Assembly: GCA_016218805.1 (NCBI GenBank)
Contig: JACRCW010000164.1
Span: 1 to 62,662 of the forward strand
From: Deltaproteobacteria bacterium
Lineage (GTDB): Bacteria; Myxococcota; JACRCW01
Reading direction: 5' to 3'
DNA: 62,662 nt
The translations under genes and the position numbers were made by a program. The notes beneath the pieces are model-generated. The model made no database searches, had not been told where the DNA came from, and worked only from the letters and a program-made list of their open reading frames with translations. Positions 1-8,285 of this stretch are shown one piece after another. Within the stretch, counting starts at the first letter, position 1, and the number at the start of each line of letters is the position of its first letter.

Positions 1-1088
1 CGCAGCGCCTGCCGCGCGTGCTCCATGGCGTCCTTGGGATTGTCCGTCCGGTAGGACGCGTAGGACAGGCGGTAACGCAGGTACGGGCTGTTGGGCGCCT
101 GGTTCACCGCCTGCTGGAACGCGAACCGCGCCGCATCCCAGCTGTCCTTCTGGATCTCCAGCTCGCCCGCCATGCGCAGCACGTCGGGATCGCGCGGGCG
201 CGCCGCCTGGACGCGCTTGAGCAGCGCCGCGGCCTCCTCATACCGCGCGTCCTCAAACAGCCTGCGCAGCAGCACCAGCCCCGCCAGCCGGTCCGCCGGG
301 TTGGCGTCCACGTGCTTCTGCAGGTCCGCGGCGGCCTTGGCGTCTCCGGTGAGCAGCCGAGCCGCCAGCAGCACGCCCTGGGACAACGGGTGGGCCTTGT
401 CCGTCCCGGCATCCTTGCACGACGCCATGGCCGTCTTGGGCGGCGTCACCTTGCGGCCCTTCACCGCCGCGCGCTCCAGCGCCACCGCGGTGAACGTCAC
501 GCACGCCGCGTAGCCCTTCTGCGCCTTGTCACCCGCCGGCACCGCGGGCGCCGCCAGTCCGGGCACGGACAGTTCGCGCCCCAGCGCCTCCGCCAGGCGC
601 GCAGCAACGTCCGCGGGCTGGCCCGTCACCGTCACCAGGTCCTTGGCCGCGCCCGCCAGCACGCCAAACTGGCGCACCTTGTAGGTCAGCGCGCCGCCCT
701 CCCCCGCCTCAAAGCTGCCAAACAGCACGTGCGTGGCACCGGACAGCTGGGCCAGCTTCTTGGCGGTGTTTTCGTCCAGCGGCGTGCCCGGCTTGACGCC
801 CAGGTCCTCCAGCATCTCCGCCTGCGCGCCCTGCGTGACCACGTTGACCGCCGGGCTGGACAGCGCGGCCTGCTCCAGCAGGACGGCCTGCAGCGTCCCC
901 TGGTGCGCGGCGGCGGGCTTGATTCCGGCGGCCGGGGCAAACGGCACCACGGCCACGTACGGCAGCGGCTTGTCCGCCACCGGCGCGGCGGGCGCGGGCG
1001 CCGGAGCCGGCGTTTGCGCGCGGACGGGAGTGGCGACGACAAAAGCGGCGGCCAGGATGGCCGGGAGCGGGAGCCGGGAGGTGCGCAT
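1..1088 (-). CDS. Secreted TPR-repeat protein (partial, C-terminus beyond window)
   Basis: About 362 codons are visible; the gene runs off the left edge, so the C-terminus is missing. It opens with a signal peptide of roughly 24 residues (MRTSRLPLP..., ending near VRAQT) and an Ala/Pro linker. Residues about 36-165 read like the FlgO/TolB-N type of domain (VAVVPF strand, later THVLFGSF). From about residue 200 the sequence becomes helical with TPR spacing (AFQQAVNQAP, SYASYRTDN). It lies 38 bp downstream of a VWA gene and a BatD-like gene on the same strand, so it may be the BatE/TPR member of a Bat (aerotolerance-type) operon. The start ATG at 1088 is the only one that exposes the signal peptide. 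Domain family is inferred from pattern; the operon role is inference. Confidence 0.75.
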   Translation of the reverse strand, partial: MRTSRLPLPAILAAAFVVATPVRAQTPAPAPAPAAPVADKPLPYVAVVPFAPAAGIKPAAAHQGTLQAVLLEQAALSSPAVNVVTQGAQAEMLEDLGVKPGTPLDENTAKKLAQLSGATHVLFGSFEAGEGGALTYKVRQFGVLAGAAKDLVTVTGQPADVAARLAEALGRELSVPGLAAPAVPAGDKAQKGYAACVTFTAVALERAAVKGRKVTPPKTAMASCKDAGTDKAHPLSQGVLLAARLLTGDAKAAADLQKHVDANPADRLAGLVLLRRLFEDARYEEAAALLKRVQAARPRDPDVLRMAGELEIQKDSWDAARFAFQQAVNQAPNSPYLRYRLSYASYRTDNPKDAMEHARQAL

Positions 1089-1126
1089 GGACGCGCGTCC
1101 TAGCACGGCGGAAGCGGGCGGTGCGA

Positions 1127-2191
1127 CTAGCCCAGCACGCGCAGCAGGCGGGTGTGTTCCAACAGCAGGCCCAGGAACAGCAGCAGCACGGCGGGCCACA
1201 ACAGCAGCGGGAACACGTCCACCGGCCGCGCCCGGCCGCGCGCATCCTCCAGCTTGGTGCGGTCCATCTGGTCCAGGATCTCCGCAAAGCTCTGCACCAG
1301 CCCTTCGCGGTCCGCGGCCAGGAACATCTGCCCCGCCGTCACGGTGGCAATCTGCCGGAGCAGCGGCACGTTCACGGGCAGCTCCACCATTTCATAGGTG
1401 GGGTTCCCGAACAGGTCCTGCCCCGACGGATAGGGCACCTTGCCGCCGCGCCCGACCAGGACGGTGAACACCTTCACGCCCATCTTCTGGGCGATCTCCG
1501 CCGCCTGCTCCGGCGCGATCTGCCCCGCGTTGTTGTCGCCATCCGTGACGAGGATGACCACGCGGCTCTTGGCCTTGGAGTCCCGCAGGCGGTTGAGGGC
1601 CACCGCCAGGCCGTTGCCGATGGCGGTGCCGTCCTCAATGACGCCGGTCTTCAGCTCCTGGATGAGGTTGCGCAGCAGCATGTAGTCCAGCGTCAGCGGC
1701 GCCTGCGTGAACGCGTCCCGGGCAAACACCACCAGCCCAATGCGGTCATTCTTCCGGCTCATGATGAAGTCTGAAATGACCTCCTTGGCAACGAACAACC
1801 GGTCCTTGGGCTTGAAGTCCGCGGCGCGCATGGACGTGGACAGGTCCAGCGAAATCACGATGTCCACGCCCTGCGTGTCCTCCGGCAGGACCGCGCCTTC
1901 CACCTGTGGACGCGCCACGCACAGCGCGGCCAGCACCAGCCCCGTGCCGATGAGGATGGACGGCAGCGGCTGCAGCACCAGCGCGGCCGACGGTGGCAGC
2001 CCGCGCGTGACGTCCTGGCGGGAGAAGCGGAACGCGGGGCGCCGGCGGTTCTGCAGCACCATGGCGCCCAGCGCCAGCAGGACGGGCAGCAGCGCCAGCA
2101 GGCCCCAGGGCCAGGCCCACTGGAAGCGTCCCCACCCGCCTCCCTGCGCGGGGTCATTGAGCGCACTCCAGGCCTCCAGCACGCCGGTCAT
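1127..2191 (-). CDS. VWA-domain membrane protein, BatA/BatB type
   Basis: A 354-residue protein with a membrane segment at about 28-46, a second hydrophobic stretch at about 79-93, a von Willebrand factor A domain, and a C-terminal membrane segment (FPLLLWPAVLLLFLGLLL). The metal site is seen as DLSTS at residues 116-120, with the later TDGDNN motif typical of Bat proteins. The family (BatA/BatB) is linked to aerotolerance and MoxR-associated envelope processes. ATG at 2191 was chosen because it precedes the first membrane helix and overlaps the stop of the upstream gene by four bases (ATGA), implying translational coupling. The open frame continues upstream, but that stretch is a shadow of the BatD-like gene. 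No MoxR ATPase or DUF58 gene is in the window. Confidence 0.88.
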   Translation of the reverse strand: MTGVLEAWSALNDPAQGGGWGRFQWAWPWGLLALLPVLLALGAMVLQNRRRPAFRFSRQDVTRGLPPSAALVLQPLPSILIGTGLVLAALCVARPQVEGAVLPEDTQGVDIVISLDLSTSMRAADFKPKDRLFVAKEVISDFIMSRKNDRIGLVVFARDAFTQAPLTLDYMLLRNLIQELKTGVIEDGTAIGNGLAVALNRLRDSKAKSRVVILVTDGDNNAGQIAPEQAAEIAQKMGVKVFTVLVGRGGKVPYPSGQDLFGNPTYEMVELPVNVPLLRQIATVTAGQMFLAADREGLVQSFAEILDQMDRTKLEDARGRARPVDVFPLLLWPAVLLLFLGLLLEHTRLLRVLG

Positions 2192-3273
2192 GCGTCCGCC
2201 CCCATGGCGGTGCTGGCCGCGGCGCCCACCGGACGGGTGGTCTCCACCACGTGCACCACGTCTTCCATGAGGCGCGCGCAGTCCGCCACCGTCACGCTGC
2301 CGCGCGCAAACTTCACCTGGTCCGCCAGGGCCAGCACGGCGCGGACCTTGTCCAGGGACAACCGGCCCAGGCGCCGGCGGTCCGGCTGCGCCACCGCGCG
2401 CACGGCGGCGGGCCCCAGCGCGGCCAGCGCCTCCTCGGTGGTCTGCTCCAGCACGGGCACCTGGTAGGAGGCTTCCAGGTATTCGCGGGCAATCTGCACG
2501 GCCTCCTCCGCAAACTCCGCGGTTTTGCCCCGCTCCAGCAGGCCGGACTGGCGCAGCGCCTCCAGCTTCTCCAGCGCGAGGCGATGCGGCACCACCGGCG
2601 GCGGCGGCGGCGCCGCGCGCGCCACGACGGCTTCCACCGGGCGCCGGCGGTCCAGCCACCAGACCAGCGCCCACAACAGGGCCAGCCACCCAAGCAGCGC
2701 GGGCCACGCCAGGAAGCGCGGATCCTCGCGATAGATGGGGACGGGGGGCGCCATGGGGGCGGGTTCCGCCTTGGGGTCCGCGGCCCCCAGCCGCACCACG
2801 TCCACCGGCAGCGCGTCAATGGTGAGCGCGCCGTCCGCCACGTCAATCCCGGGGATCTTCAGCGTCATGGCGGGCGTCTCAACGTCCTCCAGCTGGAACG
2901 CCTGCAGCGGGAAGCGGAACGTCTCCACCACGGAATCGCGCGGCTTTCCGTCGGGCCCGCGGCGGGTGGCTTCGGCCTCCACGGCGCGCTGCACCGGGCC
3001 GGCGCTCTCCAGCTTGCCCCAGGTGAGTGACTCCGGGAGCACCACCTTGTGACCGGCCGGGTGCCGCACCTCCACCACCAGGTGGAACACGTCCCCCAGG
3101 TTCACGCGCGCGGGTTCCGGGTAGGCGCGCACGGCCACGTCACCGTCCGGAAAGCGCGGCTTGTCCGCCACGGCCGCGGCTCCCGCGTCCGGCACCGGCG
3201 GGGGCGGCCCCGAGGAGCCAGCTCCCGGCGCGGCCACGAGCCACAGGACGAAGGGCGCAGCGACGGACACCAT
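2188..3273 (-). CDS. BatD-like membrane protein
   Basis: A 361-residue protein with an N-terminal signal peptide (MVSVAAPFVLWLVAAP), an all-beta region beginning around residue 45 (PEPARVNLGDVFHLVVEV) as in BatD/oxygen-tolerance proteins, a single membrane helix near residue 190 (FLAWPALLGWLALLWALVWW) followed by a basic stop-transfer, and a helical cytoplasmic tail similar to DUF4381-type tails (LEKLEALRQSGLLERG...AEEAVQIAREYLEASY). It starts the cluster and its stop overlaps the VWA gene start by four bases. ATG 3273 is the only start that exposes the signal sequence. It is somewhat short for BatD, which often has two beta domains. The function in envelope stress is inferred from the neighbouring VWA and TPR genes. 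Confidence 0.75.
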   Translation of the reverse strand: MVSVAAPFVLWLVAAPGAGSSGPPPPVPDAGAAAVADKPRFPDGDVAVRAYPEPARVNLGDVFHLVVEVRHPAGHKVVLPESLTWGKLESAGPVQRAVEAEATRRGPDGKPRDSVVETFRFPLQAFQLEDVETPAMTLKIPGIDVADGALTIDALPVDVVRLGAADPKAEPAPMAPPVPIYREDPRFLAWPALLGWLALLWALVWWLDRRRPVEAVVARAAPPPPPVVPHRLALEKLEALRQSGLLERGKTAEFAEEAVQIAREYLEASYQVPVLEQTTEEALAALGPAAVRAVAQPDRRRLGRLSLDKVRAVLALADQVKFARGSVTVADCARLMEDVVHVVETTRPVGAAASTAMGADA

Positions 3274-3366
3274 GCGGAGGGCGTTCTTTGTGGTCGACGC
3301 CCCGCCGGGGTCAAGCCTCCGACCCGCGGTGCTTTTTGCCCCAGGCTGACCTACACGTGGGGGCCC

Positions 3367-4950
3367 GTGACCTGGGTGGCGCCTCTCCTGCTGCTGGTGC
3401 TTGCTGCGGACCCGGACCCCGGGACGCGGGCGCGGGAGGTCACGCCGGACGCCGCGGAGGAGGACGCAGACGCGGACCCGCCCGCGCGGGACCTGGCCAA
3501 CCCCGCTGAAATCCTGGCCGACCGGACGCGGCCGCCCGTGCAGCGCCGCAATGCGGCGCGCAAGCTGGCCCGGATGCGCTGGGAGGGCTCCGCGGAGGCG
3601 CTGTCCGCGGCGCTGCGCACTGACCCGGCCCCGTCCGTAAGGGTGGTGGCTGCCGCGGCGCTGGGCGCCCGGGTGGAGGGCGGCGGCGTGCTGGCGGAGG
3701 CGCTGCAATGGGACCCCGACGCGCGGGTCCGGCGGGCGGCAGCGGGCGCGCTGGGGGCGATGGGCGCGGACGGGACGCGGCAGGAGACCGCGCTGCTGGC
3801 GGCACTGGATGATCCGGCCCAGCCGGTGCGGCTGGAGGCGGCCCGCGCGCTGGAGCGGGTGGGCAGCCGGGCGTCCGTGGACGTCCTGCGTGACGCACGG
3901 CGTGACGCGGCCGGGGGACCCGAGCGGACGGCGCTGCGGCGCGCGCAGCGGGCATCCGAAGCCCACGCCCGCGAGCACGACCGGCGCCGCCGCGCCGACG
4001 AGGAAACGCGCGTGGCCATGGCCGACCCCGCCACCAGCGCGCCGCTGCTGGCGCGGGCATGGCGGCACGGTGGCGTGGTGGTGGCCACGCTGCATGGCGG
4101 CCTGGCGGGTGGGCTGATGGGCGGCCTGGCGCCGGCGGCCCTGGGCGGGTCCCGCTGGGCGTTCACCTGGCCGCTGGGTGCGGCCTTTGGCCTGGCGGCC
4201 GGAGCGGCGTCCGGCGTGGGTTACGCGGCCGTCCGCGGGTTTGACCTGCCCGTGCCGGACGCGGTGCTCATTGCCGTGCATGGCGGAAGCGGGCTGGCTG
4301 CGGGAGTGGGGCTGGGTTTGTGGCTGAACCGGTCATCTCCCATGCAGATGGCGGGGCTGGGCATCCTGGGCGGGACCGCGTTCACGCTGGTGTCTGCCGG
4401 TGTGTCCCCGTGGGTGAAGTCCCGCCTGTCCGTGCCCATGTGGGCGGGCAGCGGAGGGCTGGTGGGTGGCGCGCTGGCGCTGGCCGCCGCCGGCGCCGCC
4501 GGTCATGACGTGCGGCACCAGCCTGAGCTGGCGCTGGGCCTGGCGTTTGTGGGCCAGGGCGCGGGCACGCTGCTGGGCACGGCGGTGGCCGCGGGGGTGC
4601 CCGTGACGTCGCTGGACGCGGCGCTGGTGGACGTGGGGACCCTGCTGGGCGGCGCGTTGGGCACCGGCGCGCTGCTGGTGCTGTCGCGTTCCGGGCGCTC
4701 GCCGCCGGCGTTGTTGACGTGGGGTCCGGTGGTGGGCGGCATTGCCGTGGGGGCGGGAGGCGGGGCCGTGGTGGCCGCGCTGCTGCCCGCGGCCTGGGAG
4801 CGGCGGGTGGAGGCCGCGCTGGAGCCGGTGGACTGGCCGTTCAAGCTGGTCCCGCAGCTGCCGTTGCCCGTGCCGCTGGCCACGGATGACGGGCGGCGGT
4901 CACGCACCACCGGCGCGGTGGTGCCGGTGCTGGGCGGCACGTTCCGCTGA
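3367..4950 (+). CDS. HEAT-repeat protein fused to a polytopic membrane domain
   Basis: A 527-residue protein starting at GTG 3367 (VTWVAPLLLLVLAA, a short signal/anchor). Residues about 45-190 carry HEAT-type repeats: repeated blocks in which RRNAARKLARM, VRVVAAAALGAR, VRRAAAGALGAMG and VRLEAARALERVG recur at roughly 30-residue spacing. A charged helical stretch rich in Arg follows (about 190-225), then about 250 residues of Gly/Ala/Leu-rich hydrophobic segments, perhaps seven or eight membrane spans. I do not recognise the membrane part. It is divergent from the Bat-like cluster (93 bp between starts). HEAT repeats usually bind proteins; a role with the Bat cluster is speculation. Confidence 0.7.
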   Translation: MTWVAPLLLLVLAADPDPGTRAREVTPDAAEEDADADPPARDLANPAEILADRTRPPVQRRNAARKLARMRWEGSAEALSAALRTDPAPSVRVVAAAALGARVEGGGVLAEALQWDPDARVRRAAAGALGAMGADGTRQETALLAALDDPAQPVRLEAARALERVGSRASVDVLRDARRDAAGGPERTALRRAQRASEAHAREHDRRRRADEETRVAMADPATSAPLLARAWRHGGVVVATLHGGLAGGLMGGLAPAALGGSRWAFTWPLGAAFGLAAGAASGVGYAAVRGFDLPVPDAVLIAVHGGSGLAAGVGLGLWLNRSSPMQMAGLGILGGTAFTLVSAGVSPWVKSRLSVPMWAGSGGLVGGALALAAAGAAGHDVRHQPELALGLAFVGQGAGTLLGTAVAAGVPVTSLDAALVDVGTLLGGALGTGALLVLSRSGRSPPALLTWGPVVGGIAVGAGGGAVVAALLPAAWERRVEAALEPVDWPFKLVPQLPLPVPLATDDGRRSRTTGAVVPVLGGTFR

Positions 4951-4992
4951 GGCTTGACGCCGCCGCCCGTCGGGGCGGTAGAGGAAGCCGCG

Positions 4993-5907
4993 ATGGAGAT
5001 CATCGACATCGACCGGCTCATGAGCCTCCGCCCAGCCGGCATCCGGTCGCGCTTGGAGCCGGGGGATGAACTCCTCCCGCTGGCACCTCCGACGCTGCTG
5101 CCCGCGTTGCGCGCGCCGCTGCTGGACGTGCCGGGCGCGTGGGGCGGCTGGGTGCAGTCGGTGATGGTGGGGGCGTCCCGCGCGGACGCGCCGCTGTGCG
5201 TGTCCCTGGACGCGGAGGGCGGGGCGGAGCGGGGCGGCCCGCGCGGCCTGCACGAGGGCGTGGGCGCGCTGCTGGACCACGCGCGCCGCGCGCGGTTCCG
5301 GCGGCCGCTGGTCATCCACGCGCGCCTGGGCACCGTGGACGCGCATGACCAGGACAGCGTGGACCTGGCGCGGCTGCGCGTGCTGGAGGCGGTGGACGCG
5401 GGGGCCACCAGCGTACAGCTGGGCGCATTTGGCGAGCCGGATGACGCCGCGGCGCTGCTGCGCGAGCTGCTGCTGCCCGCCGCGGACACGGGGATGGGCA
5501 TTGTGGTGCAGCTGCTGGATGGCGAGCAGGCGCCGACCGTGGGCCGCGAGCTGCCCGCGGCCTTCCACGTGGACGCCTGGACCGGGCCGGCGCCGGCGTC
5601 GCTGTCCCCGCGGCGGGACATGCTCCGCGAGGATTCCTTGGTGGGTCCGCTGCCGGCGTGGATTGACGCCACGGTCCTGCTGGGCAAGGTCATCCGCGCG
5701 GTGGCAGCCACGGACGCTGAGCTGCAGACGGCCGCCGGGCTGCTGGGCCTGTGGGGCCGCAAGGACGACCCGCGCCACGAGCGGCTGGACGCCATGCTCT
5801 CCATGGAAACGGAAGAACTGTTCACCCGGCTGAAGGCGCGCGGCAGTGCGGGCCACGCCATGGTGGAACTGTCCAAGGAAGAGCCGCCGCCGCCCTTCGG
5901 CGAATGA
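4993..5907 (+). CDS. Uncharacterised 304-residue protein
   Basis: I do not recognise a family. The protein has no signal peptide or membrane segment and looks cytoplasmic. It alternates hydrophobic strands and helices in a way that suggests an alpha/beta barrel (WVQSVMVGASRADAPLCVSL; RRPLVIHARLGTVD; ATSVQLGAFGEPDDAAALL; GMGIVVQLLDG; LPAAFHVDAWTG), and the C-terminal 80 residues are helical with a charged end (LSKEEPPPPFGE). The start ATG 4993 has a good ribosome site (GAGGAA at 4981-4986, six bases upstream). It lies 42 bp after the HEAT gene and its stop codon directly abuts the stop of the convergent downstream gene. The translation of the upstream part of this frame has no ribosome site and was not included. 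Confidence 0.6.
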   Translation: MEIIDIDRLMSLRPAGIRSRLEPGDELLPLAPPTLLPALRAPLLDVPGAWGGWVQSVMVGASRADAPLCVSLDAEGGAERGGPRGLHEGVGALLDHARRARFRRPLVIHARLGTVDAHDQDSVDLARLRVLEAVDAGATSVQLGAFGEPDDAAALLRELLLPAADTGMGIVVQLLDGEQAPTVGRELPAAFHVDAWTGPAPASLSPRRDMLREDSLVGPLPAWIDATVLLGKVIRAVAATDAELQTAAGLLGLWGRKDDPRHERLDAMLSMETEELFTRLKARGSAGHAMVELSKEEPPPPFGE

Positions 5908-6807
5908 TCAGGCGGTGAGGCGCGGGACTTCGCTGGCCTCGGCCATGGCCCCGGCGGTCACGTCCAGTTCCTGGCTGGCCGTCTCCAGCATCTCCGCCAG
6001 GCGCGCGGCCTCATCCTGCTGCACGGACCGCTCCTGCGCGGCGTAGGCCATCACGGACAGGCGGGCCGTCTCCAACAGCGCCACCTGGGACCGCACGCGC
6101 GCCAGCGCCCGCTCGCCCTGCGCGCGGATGCGGCGGACCGCTTCGGCCTGCGCCACCAGCGCCGCCTCGGTGCGCGCGTACTCGCCGCGCGCCAACTCGT
6201 CGTCGGCGCGCTCGCGTTCGGTGCGCACGCCGGCCAGCTGGGATTCAATGCGGTGCTCCAGCGCCTCGCTGCCCGTGCGGCCAATGCCGGCCCAGCCCTG
6301 CGCCGTGCGCTCCATGCTGGTGAGCAGCGTGGCGCTCTTGTGCCGCAGCGTCTCCACCGCCGGCCCGCTGATGCGGTTCTGCCGGATGTCATCCAGCAGC
6401 GCCCGGTGCGCCGTCCGCGCCTGCTCCAGCACGTCCCCCCACGCGCCCGCGGGACGCAGAGGCTCCGGCGCGGACGCGCGCACGCCCGCCAGCACATAGA
6501 GCCCCACCAGCGCGCCCGCGGCCAGCGCCGCCTCCGGTGCCAGGGACCAGCTTGACCCCACCAGGACCAGGCGGCCCGCCACCGGGATGGAAACCACCGC
6601 GGCCAACCAGGTCAGCGGCGCGGCGGCGCGCAGCCCCGCGCCCATGTGCAACGCCAGCAGCACCGCCGGGAAAGCCTGCAGCGCGGCGCGCGTGCCGGTG
6701 AGCGGGAGGCCCGTGGCATCCAGGGCCACCTGCGTGAGCACCAGGGCGGTGGCGCCGGTGACAACGGGGGCCAACGCCTGGCGGAAGGAAGAACGGGTTG
6801 CGTCCAT
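5908..6807 (-). CDS. Membrane protein with cytoplasmic coiled coil
   Basis: A 299-residue protein: the first about 110 residues contain four likely membrane spans (TGATALVLTQVAL; AVLLALHMGAGL; LTWLAAVVSIPVAGRLVLVG; AALAAGALVGLYVLAGV), and the remaining about 190 residues are highly helical and charged with heptad spacing (ESQLAGVRTERERADDELAR; EAVRRIRAQGERALARVRSQ), a probable coiled coil. There is no catalytic motif. The start ATG 6807 lies 12 bp after the stop of the upstream VWA gene, with which it likely forms an operon. The layout resembles TM-plus-coiled-coil sensor or scaffold proteins, but no signalling domain is present. Function unknown. Confidence 0.7.
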   Translation of the reverse strand: MDATRSSFRQALAPVVTGATALVLTQVALDATGLPLTGTRAALQAFPAVLLALHMGAGLRAAAPLTWLAAVVSIPVAGRLVLVGSSWSLAPEAALAAGALVGLYVLAGVRASAPEPLRPAGAWGDVLEQARTAHRALLDDIRQNRISGPAVETLRHKSATLLTSMERTAQGWAGIGRTGSEALEHRIESQLAGVRTERERADDELARGEYARTEAALVAQAEAVRRIRAQGERALARVRSQVALLETARLSVMAYAAQERSVQQDEAARLAEMLETASQELDVTAGAMAEASEVPRLTA

Positions 6808-6819
6808 GGCTCGCTCCTT

Positions 6820-8214
6820 TCACTGCGCCAGATCAAACGCGCGGGCCGTGGCGCCGTTGGCCGCCATGCCGGGATCGGTTTCCTTGTCCGCGTCGTCCAC
6901 AAACAACCGCAGCGCCCGGGCCTTGGGAGCCAGCGCGGGCTGCTTGCGCGCCGCCTCGTCCATCTTGTTGGCCACCTCGCGCAGGCGCAGCACGCCGCCG
7001 CCTGAATCACCGCGGGAATACGCCTCCGCCGCCGCCTTCACCTCCGTGGCCGCCGCTGCCAGCAACGCCTGCCCCATCACCCACTCAATGCGCGACCGCG
7101 CCACCGCCGCGGCGTCGTCGGAGACGGACGCCAGCAACGTGCCGTCGGTGTCCACCGTGGTGGAGGACTGGCGGCCCACCGCGTGCACTGCGAACGACCA
7201 CCCCGACACGTTCTCCGCCGGGAGGTGGACGCGGAACATCACGTGGCGCCGGTCACCCGCGGCCACGTCACCCACGCGCGCCCAGACGGTGCGGCCCTGC
7301 ATCTCCGGAATGGCCCCGGAGGTGGCGCCCAGCGTGGCACCGTCGGGGAGCGCCAGGCGCACGCGCACGTCCCGCACCGCCAGCCGGCCGCTGGCGTTCA
7401 GTTCCGCCTGCAGCGCCTCACGGATGCCCGCGCCGTCACGGATGAAGCGGAAGTTGCCGCCCGCCGCCACCGCCACGCGCTCCATCAGCCCGCCCGGTGC
7501 CTGGCTGCCCACGCCCAGCGTGGTCACCGTCACGCCCTGGGACGCAGCCTCGCCCGCCAATGACAGGATCGACGCCGCACGCACGTCGCCCTCGGTGGGC
7601 ACGCCGTCAGAGACCAGCACCACGCGGTGGATGGGCGCACCGGACCGCGCCGCCTCCGCCACCGCCAGCGACAAACCGCCGTGCAGGTGCGTCCCGCCGC
7701 GCGCGTGCATGGCATCCACCACCGCCAGCGCCGCCGCCTTCCCCGCCGCGTCCGCCCGCGTCAAAGGAAGATCCACGCCGGGCCGCGTGGAGAAGCTCAC
7801 CAGGGCCAGCTCGTCATCTTCAGACAGTGACCGGATGAACCACCGCGCGCTCTCCAGCGCCTGGTCCATGTTCCGCCCCGCCATGGAACCGCTGCGGTCC
7901 AGGCACAGCACCAACGCCCGGGACTGCCCGGACTGCGCGCGCGTGCCTTCCACCTCCATGGCCACGTCCACCACCTGCTCCGTCGCGCGCGCCACCACGG
8001 CCTGGGACAACCCGGCGCGCAGCACCGCGGAGGACCCCAGCGGCAGACTGATCTCCGCGCGGGACGGATCTGCGGGGACATGTGGGGAAACCGGCGGCGG
8101 CACCGGATCCGGTGGGGTGTAGGGCGCCGGGCCGGTGCGCATGGGAAGCGCCAACACCGCGGCAGAAATCAGGAAACAACCACCGAGAAGACCGTAGCGC
8201 TCCAGCTTGGACAT
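6820..8214 (-). CDS. VWA-domain protein
   Basis: A 464-residue protein with an N-terminal membrane anchor (YGLLGGCFLISAAVLAL), a Pro-rich linker (about 30-50), a beta region, and a VWA domain from about residue 98 whose MIDAS motif is DRSGS (106-110) with the downstream SDGVPTEG loop. After the VWA fold come a beta domain (about 280-360) and a helical C-terminus. It resembles the VIT/VWA group of secreted or membrane-bound adhesive proteins (YfbK-like). The start ATG 8214 is the first that exposes the anchor. It precedes the coiled-coil membrane protein by 12 bp. Substrate or partner unknown. Confidence 0.85.
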   Translation of the reverse strand: MSKLERYGLLGGCFLISAAVLALPMRTGPAPYTPPDPVPPPVSPHVPADPSRAEISLPLGSSAVLRAGLSQAVVARATEQVVDVAMEVEGTRAQSGQSRALVLCLDRSGSMAGRNMDQALESARWFIRSLSEDDELALVSFSTRPGVDLPLTRADAAGKAAALAVVDAMHARGGTHLHGGLSLAVAEAARSGAPIHRVVLVSDGVPTEGDVRAASILSLAGEAASQGVTVTTLGVGSQAPGGLMERVAVAAGGNFRFIRDGAGIREALQAELNASGRLAVRDVRVRLALPDGATLGATSGAIPEMQGRTVWARVGDVAAGDRRHVMFRVHLPAENVSGWSFAVHAVGRQSSTTVDTDGTLLASVSDDAAAVARSRIEWVMGQALLAAAATEVKAAAEAYSRGDSGGGVLRLREVANKMDEAARKQPALAPKARALRLFVDDADKETDPGMAANGATARAFDLAQ

Positions 8215-8285
8215 GGGGAGCCTCCGAGGGGGACTCCCTGATGGAACGCATCCGGACCCGTTTGGTTCTCCGCTCCCCCCGCCCG

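Noticed and set aside
18..1103. A 361-residue plus-strand frame at the left edge
   Set aside because: It is the exact antisense of the TPR gene (same codon register) and has His/Arg/Gln-rich low-complexity composition.
2192..2707. N-terminal extension of the Bat-type VWA protein
   Set aside because: This part is a shadow of the BatD-like gene in another frame; ATG 2191 with the overlapping stop is the better start.
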